Positions 8,366 through 16,833 of a stretch of 64,000 nt of DNA are shown here, one piece after another (within the stretch, counting starts at the first letter, position 1; each line of letters begins with the position of its first letter). A program made the position numbers and the translations under genes. The notes under the pieces were generated by a model. It saw only the letters and a list, made by a program, of their open reading frames with translations, was not told where the DNA came from and ran no database searches. The DNA comes from Psychrobacter frigidicola (GTDB lineage Bacteria; Pseudomonadota; Gammaproteobacteria; Pseudomonadales; Moraxellaceae), in NCBI RefSeq assembly GCF_007997305.1, contig NZ_VORZ01000001.1, positions 806,001 to 870,000 on the forward strand, written 5' to 3'.

Positions 8366-9673
8366 ATGGCAAAATCGTCCGGAAAACGCTTTATGAAATT
8401 GGCAGGCATGACGGCGAGTATTGCGGGCAAGGCGGCGAAAAACTCATTAAAGCATCTCTCTAGTGACGAAGAAAAACGTCTACAAGCGCGCTCAGAGATG
8501 ATGCAAGATGTGGGTATTCAAATCGCTGGTACCTTGGGTGAGATGAAAGGCGCGGTGATGAAAGTGGGACAAATTGCCTCCCAGTATAAAGATGTGTTTC
8601 CACCTGAGGTAGCAATTGCGTTAGAGAAACTACAAAAAGACGCGCCGCCAATGCCTTATGCACAGATACGAGCACAAGTTGAGCGTGAGCTAAAAGCCCC
8701 TATTAACGAGCTTTTCGCTGAGTTTGAAGAAGTGCCATTTGCTGCGGCCTCCATTGGTCAAGTCCACAAAGCGACTCTACCTTCTGGACAAAAGGTAGTG
8801 GTCAAAGTCCAATATCCAGATGTTGATGAGAACTGTGATAGCGATTTAAAACAAGTACGTATGGCCCTAAAAATAGCGGGCGTACTGAATATGAGCCGCG
8901 CGCTACAAGACCAGCTGTTTAATGAGATCCGCCAAAGCCTACATGATGAGCTTGATTACACGAAAGAGGCACAGAACTTGCGGGTGTTCGGCGCATTTCA
9001 TTCTAGAGATGATGGTCTTATTATCCCAAGGGTCATCAGCAGCCATTCATCAAAGCGCGTTTTAAGTTTGACTGAAGAGCTCGGCGAAACATTGAACGTC
9101 GCGGCAACGTGGGACAATGATGTCAAGCAAAAAATCGCTAAGCAGTTATTCCATTTTAGTGCCGGCCAGCTGTTTGGCTTATATAGAATGCACTGTGATC
9201 CCCATCCAGGTAATTTTGCCTTTCGACCAGATGGCAGCGTAATTGCCTATGACTTTGGTGGGGTTCGCAGCTATAGCGACAGTGAGGTGCAGCTGTTCCG
9301 CCGCTTTGCTCAGCATGCCATTAGAGGCGATGTGACTGCGCTCGAACAAGATTTAATCGCCCTTGGTGTGCGCCGTGATGACGACACTGTTATCTCGGGA
9401 GAGTTTTATCAAAAGTGGCTGGCAATCGGTCTTAAGCCATTGTCTATCCCACCTTACCAAGAAGGCGCATTTAACTTTGCGACCAGTCAAGTACATCATG
9501 AAGCCATTGCCCAAATGCGCATCTCTTTAAAGCACTTTGGTCAATTTCAGCCTTCAGCGACTACAATGATGCTTGATCGTACGGTCTCTGGACAATATTG
9601 GAACTTGGTAAACTTAGGCGTCGAGATTGATTTATCATCGCTGGTTCATCAGTATTTAGACATGCCTGCCTAG
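8366..9673 (+). CDS. ABC1/UbiB-family atypical kinase
   Basis: The 435-residue protein has ABC1-family motifs: the N-terminal KxGQ-type segment (GAVMKVGQIASQYKDVFP), an Ala-rich loop AAASIGQVHKA, VVKVQYPD (ATP-binding Lys), the catalytic loop HCDPHPGNF and YDFGG. Family members (UbiB, AarF, Coq8) support ubiquinone synthesis or lipid homeostasis. This protein lacks the C-terminal membrane anchors of UbiB, so it is probably a second, soluble ABC1 kinase. It is monocistronic, with GGTGA before the ATG. Confidence 0.85.
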   Translation: MAKSSGKRFMKLAGMTASIAGKAAKNSLKHLSSDEEKRLQARSEMMQDVGIQIAGTLGEMKGAVMKVGQIASQYKDVFPPEVAIALEKLQKDAPPMPYAQIRAQVERELKAPINELFAEFEEVPFAAASIGQVHKATLPSGQKVVVKVQYPDVDENCDSDLKQVRMALKIAGVLNMSRALQDQLFNEIRQSLHDELDYTKEAQNLRVFGAFHSRDDGLIIPRVISSHSSKRVLSLTEELGETLNVAATWDNDVKQKIAKQLFHFSAGQLFGLYRMHCDPHPGNFAFRPDGSVIAYDFGGVRSYSDSEVQLFRRFAQHAIRGDVTALEQDLIALGVRRDDDTVISGEFYQKWLAIGLKPLSIPPYQEGAFNFATSQVHHEAIAQMRISLKHFGQFQPSATTMMLDRTVSGQYWNLVNLGVEIDLSSLVHQYLDMPA

Positions 9674-9750
9674 ATCTACACGCTTGGATATTGCTATTTA
9701 TTCTAAGTACACCACTAACATGTGGACTCACTATGGGTTAAGAGTACAGA

Positions 9751-10581
9751 TTAGATGTGGAGCGCATGACCGCAACGGTCGCAAAACGTGGCGTTTACTG
9801 CGTGGCCAAATTTACCACAGTTTGGACAGGCTATAGGGTTCAGCTGTGGGCGCATATTACGCGCCAGCTCAGCGGTAAAAATACCTGTTGGTACGGCAAT
9901 AATAGAGTAACCAGCTATCATTACCATAGATGCAATCGCTTGCCCGATTGGGGTTTTAGGTGACATATCGCCATAGCCGGTAGTAGTTACCGTCACAACC
10001 GCCCAATAAATAGACACTGGTATGCTGGTAAAGCCATTTTCTGGTCCTTCAACCACATAGATAACCGCGCCAAAAATTGTGACTAACAGCACCAACGACA
10101 AGAAAAACACAATAATTTTTTGCTGGCTGGTCTTTAGTGCTGATGCCAAAAATCCCGCTTGCTGCATGTAACCTTTAAGCCCAAGTACCCGAAACACCCT
10201 TAATATTCGTAAAATCCGAACGACCAATAGATATTGTACGCCCACAAACATTAAGCTTAAATAACTGGGTAATACAGATAATAAATCCACCACCCCAAAA
10301 AAGCTAAAAATATACCGCAGACGGTTAGGGGCTGAAAACAGTCTTAAAATATATTCAATAGTAAATAGAATAGTGAAAAACCATTCAGCGTAAAAGAATA
10401 CAGTACCGAACTGCAAACGCATATATAGCACACTATCGAGCATTACCACGCCCACACTGGCCAAGATTGCAATCAATAATATAATATCAAATAGCCGACC
10501 CAATCGGGTATCTGTGCCTTCAATAGCGATATGAATGCGGTTACGCAGGTGGGTAATGGCTTCAACGGACGGTTGCTTCAT
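9751..10581 (-). CDS. Voltage-gated potassium channel with C-terminal zinc ribbon
   Basis: The 276-residue protein has six transmembrane segments. S4 carries regularly spaced arginines (VRILRILRVFRVLG) and the pore loop has the K+ selectivity filter TVTTTGYGD. This is the Kv-type tetrameric channel architecture (one subunit per gene). The last 30 residues form a zinc ribbon, CPNC followed 12 residues later by CDRCG, on the cytoplasmic side; such ribbons may regulate gating or assembly. It stands alone, convergent with the ABC1 kinase gene. Redox or metal sensing by the ribbon is inference. Confidence 0.9.
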   Translation of the reverse strand: MKQPSVEAITHLRNRIHIAIEGTDTRLGRLFDIILLIAILASVGVVMLDSVLYMRLQFGTVFFYAEWFFTILFTIEYILRLFSAPNRLRYIFSFFGVVDLLSVLPSYLSLMFVGVQYLLVVRILRILRVFRVLGLKGYMQQAGFLASALKTSQQKIIVFFLSLVLLVTIFGAVIYVVEGPENGFTSIPVSIYWAVVTVTTTGYGDMSPKTPIGQAIASMVMIAGYSIIAVPTGIFTAELARNMRPQLNPIACPNCGKFGHAVNATFCDRCGHALHI

Positions 10582-10903
10582 AAAATTAGTAGGTTCGTAA
10601 AATCAATGGATGCATGGATTCAAATGATTAAAAGTGGGATAGACTGGTGACGATTAGTCAAATCACGCAGAAGTGGTTTATAATAGCAATTACTAACATC
10701 AGGCACTTATGGGAATTACGACAACATTTAAGTTGTGATAGTGTAGCAAAAAACTGCTCTTAACGACATACTAATCGCTAATTTGCACGTAAGCTTATTA
10801 CAGCGAACAAGTCTGCTGTATGCAAAATAAGAGAGATATAGAGGGTTGTGATTAGCAGCCGTTTTATGAGTGTGGTAAACCGCAACAAACTTAAGGATAT
10901 AAC
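10582..10903. other. Gene-free divergent region between the K+ channel gene and yebC
   Basis: About 320 bases between divergent genes. Nothing recognisable beyond the presumed promoters; AAGGATATAAC is the yebC ribosome-binding site at the right end. Confidence 0.4.
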
Positions 10904-11653
10904 ATGGCAGGTCATTCGAAGTGGGCAAATATCAAACATCGCAAAGCCCGTCAGGATGCGGTAAAAGGCAAGGTATTTACTAAAATTATCCGTGAAATTG
11001 TCTCAGCTGCCAAGCAAGGTGATCCCGATCCCGATAAAAATCCACGTCTGCGTGCCGTTATTGAAAAGGCATTGTCAGTTAATATGACCCGCGATACGAT
11101 CAATCGTGCGGTTGCTCGCGGTACGGGCGGCGGTGATAATGACAATATGGAAGAAATCAGCTACGAGGGCTATGGCATTGGCGGTGTAGCCGTATTGGTT
11201 GAAACCATGACTGACAATGTCAATCGTACCGTGAGTGAAGTGCGCCATGCTTTTACTAAGCACGAAGGCAATCTTGGTACCTCAGGCTCAGTCGCTTACC
11301 TTTTTAATAAGCGCGGCGAAATTAGCTTTAATAATATCAGCTTGGAAGACGAAGTGATGCTCGCAGCGTTGGATGCTGGCGCACTAGATATTGAAAATGA
11401 TGGTGAGACGCTACTAGTCATTACTGAGGTTGAGAGCTTCGGTAAAGTTAAAGATGCGCTTAATGCCGCAGGCTTGGTTTCCGACAATGCGGAAGTGACT
11501 ATGGCACCGGCAACTATGGCTGAGATTAATAATCTTGATGATGCCGAAAAAGTCATGAAAATGATTGATATGTTAGAGGACATCGATGATGTGCAAGAGG
11601 TCTATACTAATGTGAATTTCTCAGATGACATTATGGCAGAGCTTGAACAATAG
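10904..11653 (+). CDS. yebC: YebC/PmpR-family protein
   Basis: The 249-residue protein begins [19 protein letters not shown], the YebC signature, and carries [23 protein letters not shown] and the acidic C-terminal domain. YebC-family proteins were described as transcription regulators and, more recently, as helpers of translation through proline-rich stretches. AAGGAT lies 6-7 bases before the ATG. A very strong bidirectional terminator follows. Confidence 0.95.
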   Translation: MAGHSKWANIKHRKARQDAVKGKVFTKIIREIVSAAKQGDPDPDKNPRLRAVIEKALSVNMTRDTINRAVARGTGGGDNDNMEEISYEGYGIGGVAVLVETMTDNVNRTVSEVRHAFTKHEGNLGTSGSVAYLFNKRGEISFNNISLEDEVMLAALDAGALDIENDGETLLVITEVESFGKVKDALNAAGLVSDNAEVTMAPATMAEINNLDDAEKVMKMIDMLEDIDDVQEVYTNVNFSDDIMAELEQ

Positions 11654-11677
11654 TTATTTATTATTCGCCATGAACCC

Positions 11678-11733
11678 ATAAGCTAATAAAAAAGCCAAAC
11701 ATCATATGATGTTTGGCTTTTTTATTAGCTTAT
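11678..11733. terminator. 56-bp perfect palindrome, bidirectional terminator
   Basis: Both 28-base arms (11678-11705 and 11706-11733) are exact reverse complements with no spacer. The core is GCCAAACATC / GATGTTTGGC flanked by A-run and T-run arms. It lies between the convergent yebC and flavoenzyme genes and would stop transcription from both sides. Confidence 0.95.
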
Positions 11734-11807
11734 CCTAAAACTACATATACTGATTTTAAAAACAGCTGTTGCTATATATTTAGCATCTAACATTAAAGCA
11801 TTAATCC

Positions 11808-13754
11808 TTAAAGCGCATTGGCTGCATCATACGCAGTTTTAGTGGCGTATGAAATATCAGCAACCTCAAGACAGTCACCTACCTCTACCACCTCAATACC
11901 TTCAGCAATTAATGCTGTTGTATCAAATATAACAGAACGCGCGCCGCTAGCGATAACCACATAATCGCAAGGAAGCCGCATGTTATTGCCATTCTTATCT
12001 TCGCAGTTTAATGCATCAATAGCGATACTCGTAACTTTATGCCCAGTGTATAGTTCGACCTCATATTTACTATAAACCTCAAGCATTGAGGGTAGAATCG
12101 TAGCACTTATGGCGCTGGTAATCTTGTCGGACATCTCTATTATGGATACTTCGCAGCCTAACTCAGCAAGATATTCAGCGGTCTCGCAACCGACTACCCC
12201 GCCACCAATAATAATGACACGACCAGATACTTTTTGCTCGCCTGCCAGCACTTTCCACGAATCGCAGACGTTTGACCCATCGATACCTAGAATGGGCGGC
12301 ATAAAGCTAGCAGCTCCGACTGCCACAATGACAGCAGCAGGTTTTAGTGCTAATACGTTTTGGCTAGTGGCTATCTCCCCTAAACGTACCGTTACGCCCT
12401 CAGAGTAAACTGCACTTGCTAAGTCTTCTACAGCACGATACAGCTCGCTCTTACGCGGTGGTACATCGGCTATATTTAACTGTCCACCTAGGTGCATTGC
12501 TTTTTCAAAGAGTGTCACGCTATGGCCTTTTTTAGCAGCGACGCGAGCGGCTTTAAGTCCCGCTGGGCCACCACCAATGACTACAATATTTTTCTTTACC
12601 TTAGCTGGGGTGATAACTCTAGTCTCTTCAAAGCCATTCTCAGGGTTGACGGTGCAGATGACAAAAGAGCGGTTCATGATTGCATCGACGCAGACGTTGC
12701 AACTGATACAGCGGCGAATGTTCTTAGTGTTCCCCGAAGCTGCTTTGTTTGGCCAGTCAGGATCGGCTAATAGAGCGCGGCCAATGCCGATCATATCCGC
12801 CTTACCAGCTTGTAGCATATCTTCAGCCATATTGGGGTCAATGATACGCCCTGAAGTACTGACCGGAATATTGACAGCTTGTTTAACGCTTCCTGCGATG
12901 TCCGCAAAGAAACAATAAGGCTGCACGCCCATCGGCGGAATAGTGTCTGCTAAGTTGACAGTATGATTTGCCTGCCCGACATGCAGCATGTCCACGCCAG
13001 CATCCTCAAGCCACTTTGCAAACTGCGGCGCCTCCCTCTCATCAACACCGCCTTTACCGCGCTCAGGCGTAACAACCGATAATTTATAATCAATTATCAT
13101 AGTTGGTACGGCTGTTTTTAACGCCTGTACTAACATTAAAGCAAAGCGGGTACGATTCTCAAGAGAGCCACCGAATTTATCCGTACGCTGATTCATTTTG
13201 GTGCTACATAATACGCCTACTAATCGATCACCATGCACTTGAATAACATCAATACCCGCTTGTTGCGCCCGCACTGCACAGGCACACATTGTGTCAATAA
13301 TCGCCATTAAAGCGTCTTCGGTCACCTCATTGACGAAATGCTGCATATCATGGTGTAGCCGCGTACGTATCTGGTCCTGCTCACCATTAGCAAACATCTT
13401 ATTAATAGCATCAACGTCATATTCTGGATAAAAAATTTGCACACCAAGTTTGGCACCATACGCATGCACACTATCGGCAAGTAAACGGAAACTTTCGATT
13501 TGACTGTCATCAAACAGCTTAGGCGTAGGCGCAAAGCTACGGATAGGGGCGACATCACCAAGCACAATATAACCTACGCCACCTTTAGCCAGACGGGTAT
13601 AAAAAGCAAGGCTTTGCGAACTAATACTGCCGTCTTTAGCTTCATAGCCAGTAGTAAGCGGCGGCAGCATAAGGCTGTTCTTAAAAGTTACTCCGCCAAC
13701 AGTAATAGGTTGTAGTATTTTAATAGCCTGTCTTTTCATAACCTGCAGGTTCAT
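11808..13754 (-). CDS. NADH:flavin oxidoreductase of the 2,4-dienoyl-CoA reductase type
   Basis: The 648-residue, three-part protein has an N-terminal Old Yellow Enzyme TIM barrel (FMN; residues about 10-350), a [4Fe-4S] motif CxxCxxxC with a fourth Cys 11 residues on (RRCISCNVCVDA... CTVNPENG), and FAD and NAD(P)H Rossmann segments (IGGGPAGLKAARVAAKKGH and IIGGGVVGCETAEYL). This layout is that of FadH-type dienoyl-CoA reductases and related trimethylamine dehydrogenase-like enzymes. The substrate is not evident, and no fatty-acid genes are adjacent. Start MNLQVMKR is preceded by GAGA. Confidence 0.88.
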   Translation of the reverse strand: MNLQVMKRQAIKILQPITVGGVTFKNSLMLPPLTTGYEAKDGSISSQSLAFYTRLAKGGVGYIVLGDVAPIRSFAPTPKLFDDSQIESFRLLADSVHAYGAKLGVQIFYPEYDVDAINKMFANGEQDQIRTRLHHDMQHFVNEVTEDALMAIIDTMCACAVRAQQAGIDVIQVHGDRLVGVLCSTKMNQRTDKFGGSLENRTRFALMLVQALKTAVPTMIIDYKLSVVTPERGKGGVDEREAPQFAKWLEDAGVDMLHVGQANHTVNLADTIPPMGVQPYCFFADIAGSVKQAVNIPVSTSGRIIDPNMAEDMLQAGKADMIGIGRALLADPDWPNKAASGNTKNIRRCISCNVCVDAIMNRSFVICTVNPENGFEETRVITPAKVKKNIVVIGGGPAGLKAARVAAKKGHSVTLFEKAMHLGGQLNIADVPPRKSELYRAVEDLASAVYSEGVTVRLGEIATSQNVLALKPAAVIVAVGAASFMPPILGIDGSNVCDSWKVLAGEQKVSGRVIIIGGGVVGCETAEYLAELGCEVSIIEMSDKITSAISATILPSMLEVYSKYEVELYTGHKVTSIAIDALNCEDKNGNNMRLPCDYVVIASGARSVIFDTTALIAEGIEVVEVGDCLEVADISYATKTAYDAANAL

Positions 13755-13865
13755 AACTATTCTCTTTTCAATCTATCTTTAACCTAATAGTTTCAATTTA
13801 CTTGAAGGCTAGCGATTCAATTAAATCTCAGTACTACACAAAGAACAGCGAGTTTTAGCAGTGGC

Positions 13866-14480
13866 TTAAGGGTTAACTTTAATGCATTCAAGGGCCAGTA
13901 AGTGCTCTTTTTTATCCAACCCACCAGTATAGCCACCAAGCTTGCCGTCACTAGCAATTACTCGATGACAAGGTATGATGATGCTGAGAGGGTTTTTCCC
14001 GTTGGCATTAGCAACTGCACGATAGCCTTTGGGGTTATTAACACACTCTGCTAGGGTTTTATAACTGATAGTCTCGCCATGATTGATATCTAATAAAGCT
14101 TGCCAAACTTGTTGTTGAAATGGTGTGCCTAGTGAGACATCAAGGGGTAAATCAAAATCTTGACGCCTTCCTTGTAGATATTCCTGCATTTGCGCAACTG
14201 CTGTTAATAATAACTGCTGCTCAGAATCATTAGCATCTAACTGCTCTAATGGCACAAACTTCAAACCGCTACTATCAAGCGGCTCATCAAGCTTATAATG
14301 TTTCGCTAGAGCCTTCAGTTTAATCTTATCTTGCCAGCACTCATCTGCTGCCAGCCAGTTGCACCAAATAAGCTTTGCTGTGCCCCCTACAGTATGACTC
14401 GCCAGCACCAAGGCCGCATCGGACGATAACGGAGGATTATCATTGGTTATATCAGATAGCGCTACTTTGGTCACAATCAT
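13866..14480 (-). CDS. ogt: Methylated-DNA-[protein]-cysteine S-methyltransferase
   Basis: The 204-residue suicide DNA-repair protein takes methyl groups from O6-methylguanine. The acceptor motif IIPCHRVI, a DNA-binding helix GTPFQQQVWQALL and YKTLAECVNNPKGYRAVANANGKNP are all present, as is the C-terminal GYTGGLDKKEHLL. The N-terminal ~90 residues are poorly conserved, as is usual in Ogt/AGT. It is located just downstream of ftsY on the same strand, 21 bases apart, so cotranscription is likely. Confidence 0.92.
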   Translation of the reverse strand: MIVTKVALSDITNDNPPLSSDAALVLASHTVGGTAKLIWCNWLAADECWQDKIKLKALAKHYKLDEPLDSSGLKFVPLEQLDANDSEQQLLLTAVAQMQEYLQGRRQDFDLPLDVSLGTPFQQQVWQALLDINHGETISYKTLAECVNNPKGYRAVANANGKNPLSIIIPCHRVIASDGKLGGYTGGLDKKEHLLALECIKVNP

Positions 14481-14501
14481 AATATAGTCTCAATTACAGT
14501 G

Positions 14502-15929
14502 TTACTTATCGTCGGTCTCAAATAAAGCGGCAACAAACTGCTTCGGACTAAAGGCACGTAAGTCGTCAATTGACTCGCCAACACCAATATAACGGATAGG
14601 AACATCGGTAGTTTCAGCAATATTAAATACCACCCCGCCTTTAGCGGTACCATCTAGTTTAGTAATGGTAATACCGGTTAATGGGACGACTTTATTAAAT
14701 AGCTCCACTTGATTAATGGCATTTTGACCAGTGCCTGCATCGAGTACAATCATGCCTTCATGCGGTGCTGTGGGGTCGGCTTTACGCATCACGCGCACCA
14801 CTTTTTCAAGCTCCGCCATCAGATGGGTTTTATTTTGCAAGCGCCCCGCAGTATCGGCAATTAACACGTCAACATTTTTGGCTTTAGCAGATTGCATCGC
14901 ATCAAAGATAACCGAAGCACTATCTGAGCCATGACCTTGGGCGATAACTGGAATATCATTACGCTCGCCCCAAATTTGCAGCTGTTCAGTGGCAGCAGCA
15001 CGGAAAGTGTCACCCGCAGCCAGCATTACGGACTTACCTTCACCTTGTAAGCGCTTGGCAAGTTTACCGATAGTCGTGGTTTTGCCCACGCCGTTGACCC
15101 CAACAACTAAGATGACGAAAGGCTTTTTAGTAGTATCAATGATAAGCGGGGCAACCTTTGGGGTCAAAATATCAACCAGCTCAGTTTGCAACGCTTTGTA
15201 TAATGAATGAGCGTAAATCAAATCGCCACGCGTGGTCTGCTCAGTTAAGCTTTTAATAATGCGATTAGTGGCGTTGACGCCAATGTCAGCAACCAACAGC
15301 TGGTCTTCCACTTCCTCTAACAGCTCATCGTCTATCTCTTTGCCACCTATTAGAATACTGACCATACCTTCTGCTAGATTCTTGCGCGACTTGGTTAATC
15401 CGGTTTTCATGCGGTTAAACCAGCTGCCTTTTTGACGACCTTGCACCTCATCTTCAACTTCTTGCTGTTCTGCTTGCTCTTTTTCTACTGCTAAAGATGG
15501 CTCAGCAGCATGGCTTTTAGAGCTTACGCTTGGGCTATCACCCAACTGCGCCTGTAAAGGCATTATTGGTATAGTCGCATGCGCAGACTCAGTATTTGGC
15601 TGGCTATGGGATGAACTGTTTGAAGAGTGCTGTAATTGACCGTCACTAGGCGGGGTATTCTTAGTCTCACTTTTGACTTCCGGTGATACAATCGGCGAAC
15701 CTAAAGCAATACTCTCTGCAGCATTGGCGCTAGACACTTCTTTATTGGTTGTATTATCCTCTTTATTATCTGGAGCTTTTTGTTGGTCAGACGCTTCAGT
15801 TTCATGCTCGTCAATAATAAGCACCGATTGCGCCGGCATGCTGGGTAAAGTAATATCATCGTCATCTAAATCATCAAGACCACCATCTAAATTGATGACC
15901 ACGCGATTGCTATTATTTGGATTATTCAT
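14502..15929 (-). CDS. ftsY: Signal recognition particle receptor FtsY
   Basis: The 475-residue SRP-receptor GTPase docks ribosome-nascent chain complexes at the inner membrane. A long acidic, Ser/Glu/Asp-rich A domain (about residues 1-165) precedes the NG domain (WFNRMKTGLTKSRKNLAEGM starts N). The GTPase motifs are GVNGVGKTTTIGKLA (G1), DTFRAAA, DTAGR and TKLDG. The GGVVFN segment and C-terminal GESIDDLRAF are typical. Start MNNPNNSNRV is the first plausible ATG after the intergenic region. Confidence 0.95.
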   Translation of the reverse strand: MNNPNNSNRVVINLDGGLDDLDDDDITLPSMPAQSVLIIDEHETEASDQQKAPDNKEDNTTNKEVSSANAAESIALGSPIVSPEVKSETKNTPPSDGQLQHSSNSSSHSQPNTESAHATIPIMPLQAQLGDSPSVSSKSHAAEPSLAVEKEQAEQQEVEDEVQGRQKGSWFNRMKTGLTKSRKNLAEGMVSILIGGKEIDDELLEEVEDQLLVADIGVNATNRIIKSLTEQTTRGDLIYAHSLYKALQTELVDILTPKVAPLIIDTTKKPFVILVVGVNGVGKTTTIGKLAKRLQGEGKSVMLAAGDTFRAAATEQLQIWGERNDIPVIAQGHGSDSASVIFDAMQSAKAKNVDVLIADTAGRLQNKTHLMAELEKVVRVMRKADPTAPHEGMIVLDAGTGQNAINQVELFNKVVPLTGITITKLDGTAKGGVVFNIAETTDVPIRYIGVGESIDDLRAFSPKQFVAALFETDDK

Positions 15930-16273
15930 AAGTTCGCCTAAAAGTTAGCACTGAAAGTAAAAGCTGAAAGTAAAATAAGGATGGTGCCATTTATATCAAC
16001 CTATAACCGTCTAACTAGTGACATCGGTCTTGGCACTCATTTTTAGCCTAGTTTAACATAATTTAACGGCCACTCAGTTACCTGATAGGTAGGCATGACA
16101 ATCCTTCTTAGCGTTCATATGAACGCTAAGAAGCAAGAGCTGAAGAAAGCTTAGCTTAAGGTTTAGACACAAATATATGACCTCGAACATGCTAAACTTC
16201 GCTTATTCTTATTCAAATATCTTTTATTCAAAATATTTGAACCTTGTCCAGTAACTTTCTATTGGGAAAATCT
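15930..16273. other. Divergent region upstream of ftsY and the small lipoprotein genes
   Basis: About 340 AT-rich bases without a credible gene. It contains the 30-bp perfect palindrome at 16104-16133 and presumably both promoters. Confidence 0.5.
16104..16133. repeat. 30-bp perfect palindrome
   Basis: CTTCTTAGCGTTCAT and ATGAACGCTAAGAAG abut with no spacer around a central CATATG. There is no T-run on either side, so a terminator is unlikely. It sits 175 bases upstream of the ftsY start and 140 bases before the first small lipoprotein gene. A dimeric-regulator operator is one possible explanation. Confidence 0.75.
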
Positions 16274-16426
16274 ATGTTATCAATTTCTACTTGTAGTAAA
16301 AAACTCGCCAGCATCACCTTGACTATTTTGGTGGCAACAATGGCCATATCAGCTACAGGCTGTAGTACCACTCACGAGTTTAAACCGACGGCTAGCGTCA
16401 TGGTTGGCGCACATAAATCTTTGTAA
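16274..16426 (+). CDS. Tiny predicted lipoprotein (paralogue 1)
   Basis: The 50-residue product has a basic N-terminus (SKK), a hydrophobic stretch of about 18 residues and a lipobox-like SATGC, leaving a mature peptide of about 24 residues (CSTTHEFKPTASVMVGAHKSL and no more). The ATG at 16274 was chosen over an in-frame TTG at 16244. The mature part resembles that of the next gene: GCxT...PTA... . The role is unknown; size and lipidation recall entericidin-like peptides, but no homology is claimed. It precedes an M16 peptidase pair on the same strand. Confidence 0.6.
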   Translation: MLSISTCSKKLASITLTILVATMAISATGCSTTHEFKPTASVMVGAHKSL

Positions 16427-16494
16427 TCTTAACTTTTATGGCAAGAACTAACAGCAATATATTCATTCATTATTTCATATAAGTAGGCTCTATT

Positions 16495-16734
16495 ATGTCT
16501 TTCACAACACAATCACGCTGCTTAAAATCTCAGCATTTATTGAATCTCAAACATCAATCAAGCAATGGCAATTATAAGAAAGCTTGGCATAGAAAAGTCA
16601 AACATGAAAAAGCTACTAAGATAGTCTTTACACTCATTATTGCGGCTTTCTCTTTTTCAGCCGTAGGTTGTAACACGCTGCAAGCGCTTGAACCAACCGC
16701 AATTTTAATTTCTAATATAAAAAATGTCATATAA
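16495..16734 (+). CDS. Tiny predicted lipoprotein (paralogue 2), possibly frameshifted
   Basis: The frame of 79 codons ends in a hydrophobic segment, lipobox-like SAVGC and a 20-residue mature part NTLQALEPTAILISNIKNVI that aligns with the preceding gene. The first 40 residues do not look like a signal peptide. At 16604 an out-of-frame ATGAAAAAG would join the hydrophobic segment exactly if one A were added to the A-run, giving MKKATKIVFTLI. So this gene may carry a one-base deletion in a homopolymer, or it may use the long start at 16495. Either way it is probably a duplicate of its neighbour. Confidence 0.45.
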   Translation: MSFTTQSRCLKSQHLLNLKHQSSNGNYKKAWHRKVKHEKATKIVFTLIIAAFSFSAVGCNTLQALEPTAILISNIKNVI

Positions 16735-16833
16735 CTTTAGCTATTACTCTATTTAGCTGCTTTTTTATATTTAGATAACTTTTATCTTTAAAATTACTGT
16801 ATTTAGTCGCCATTTTCATAAGTAGAAAACTCT

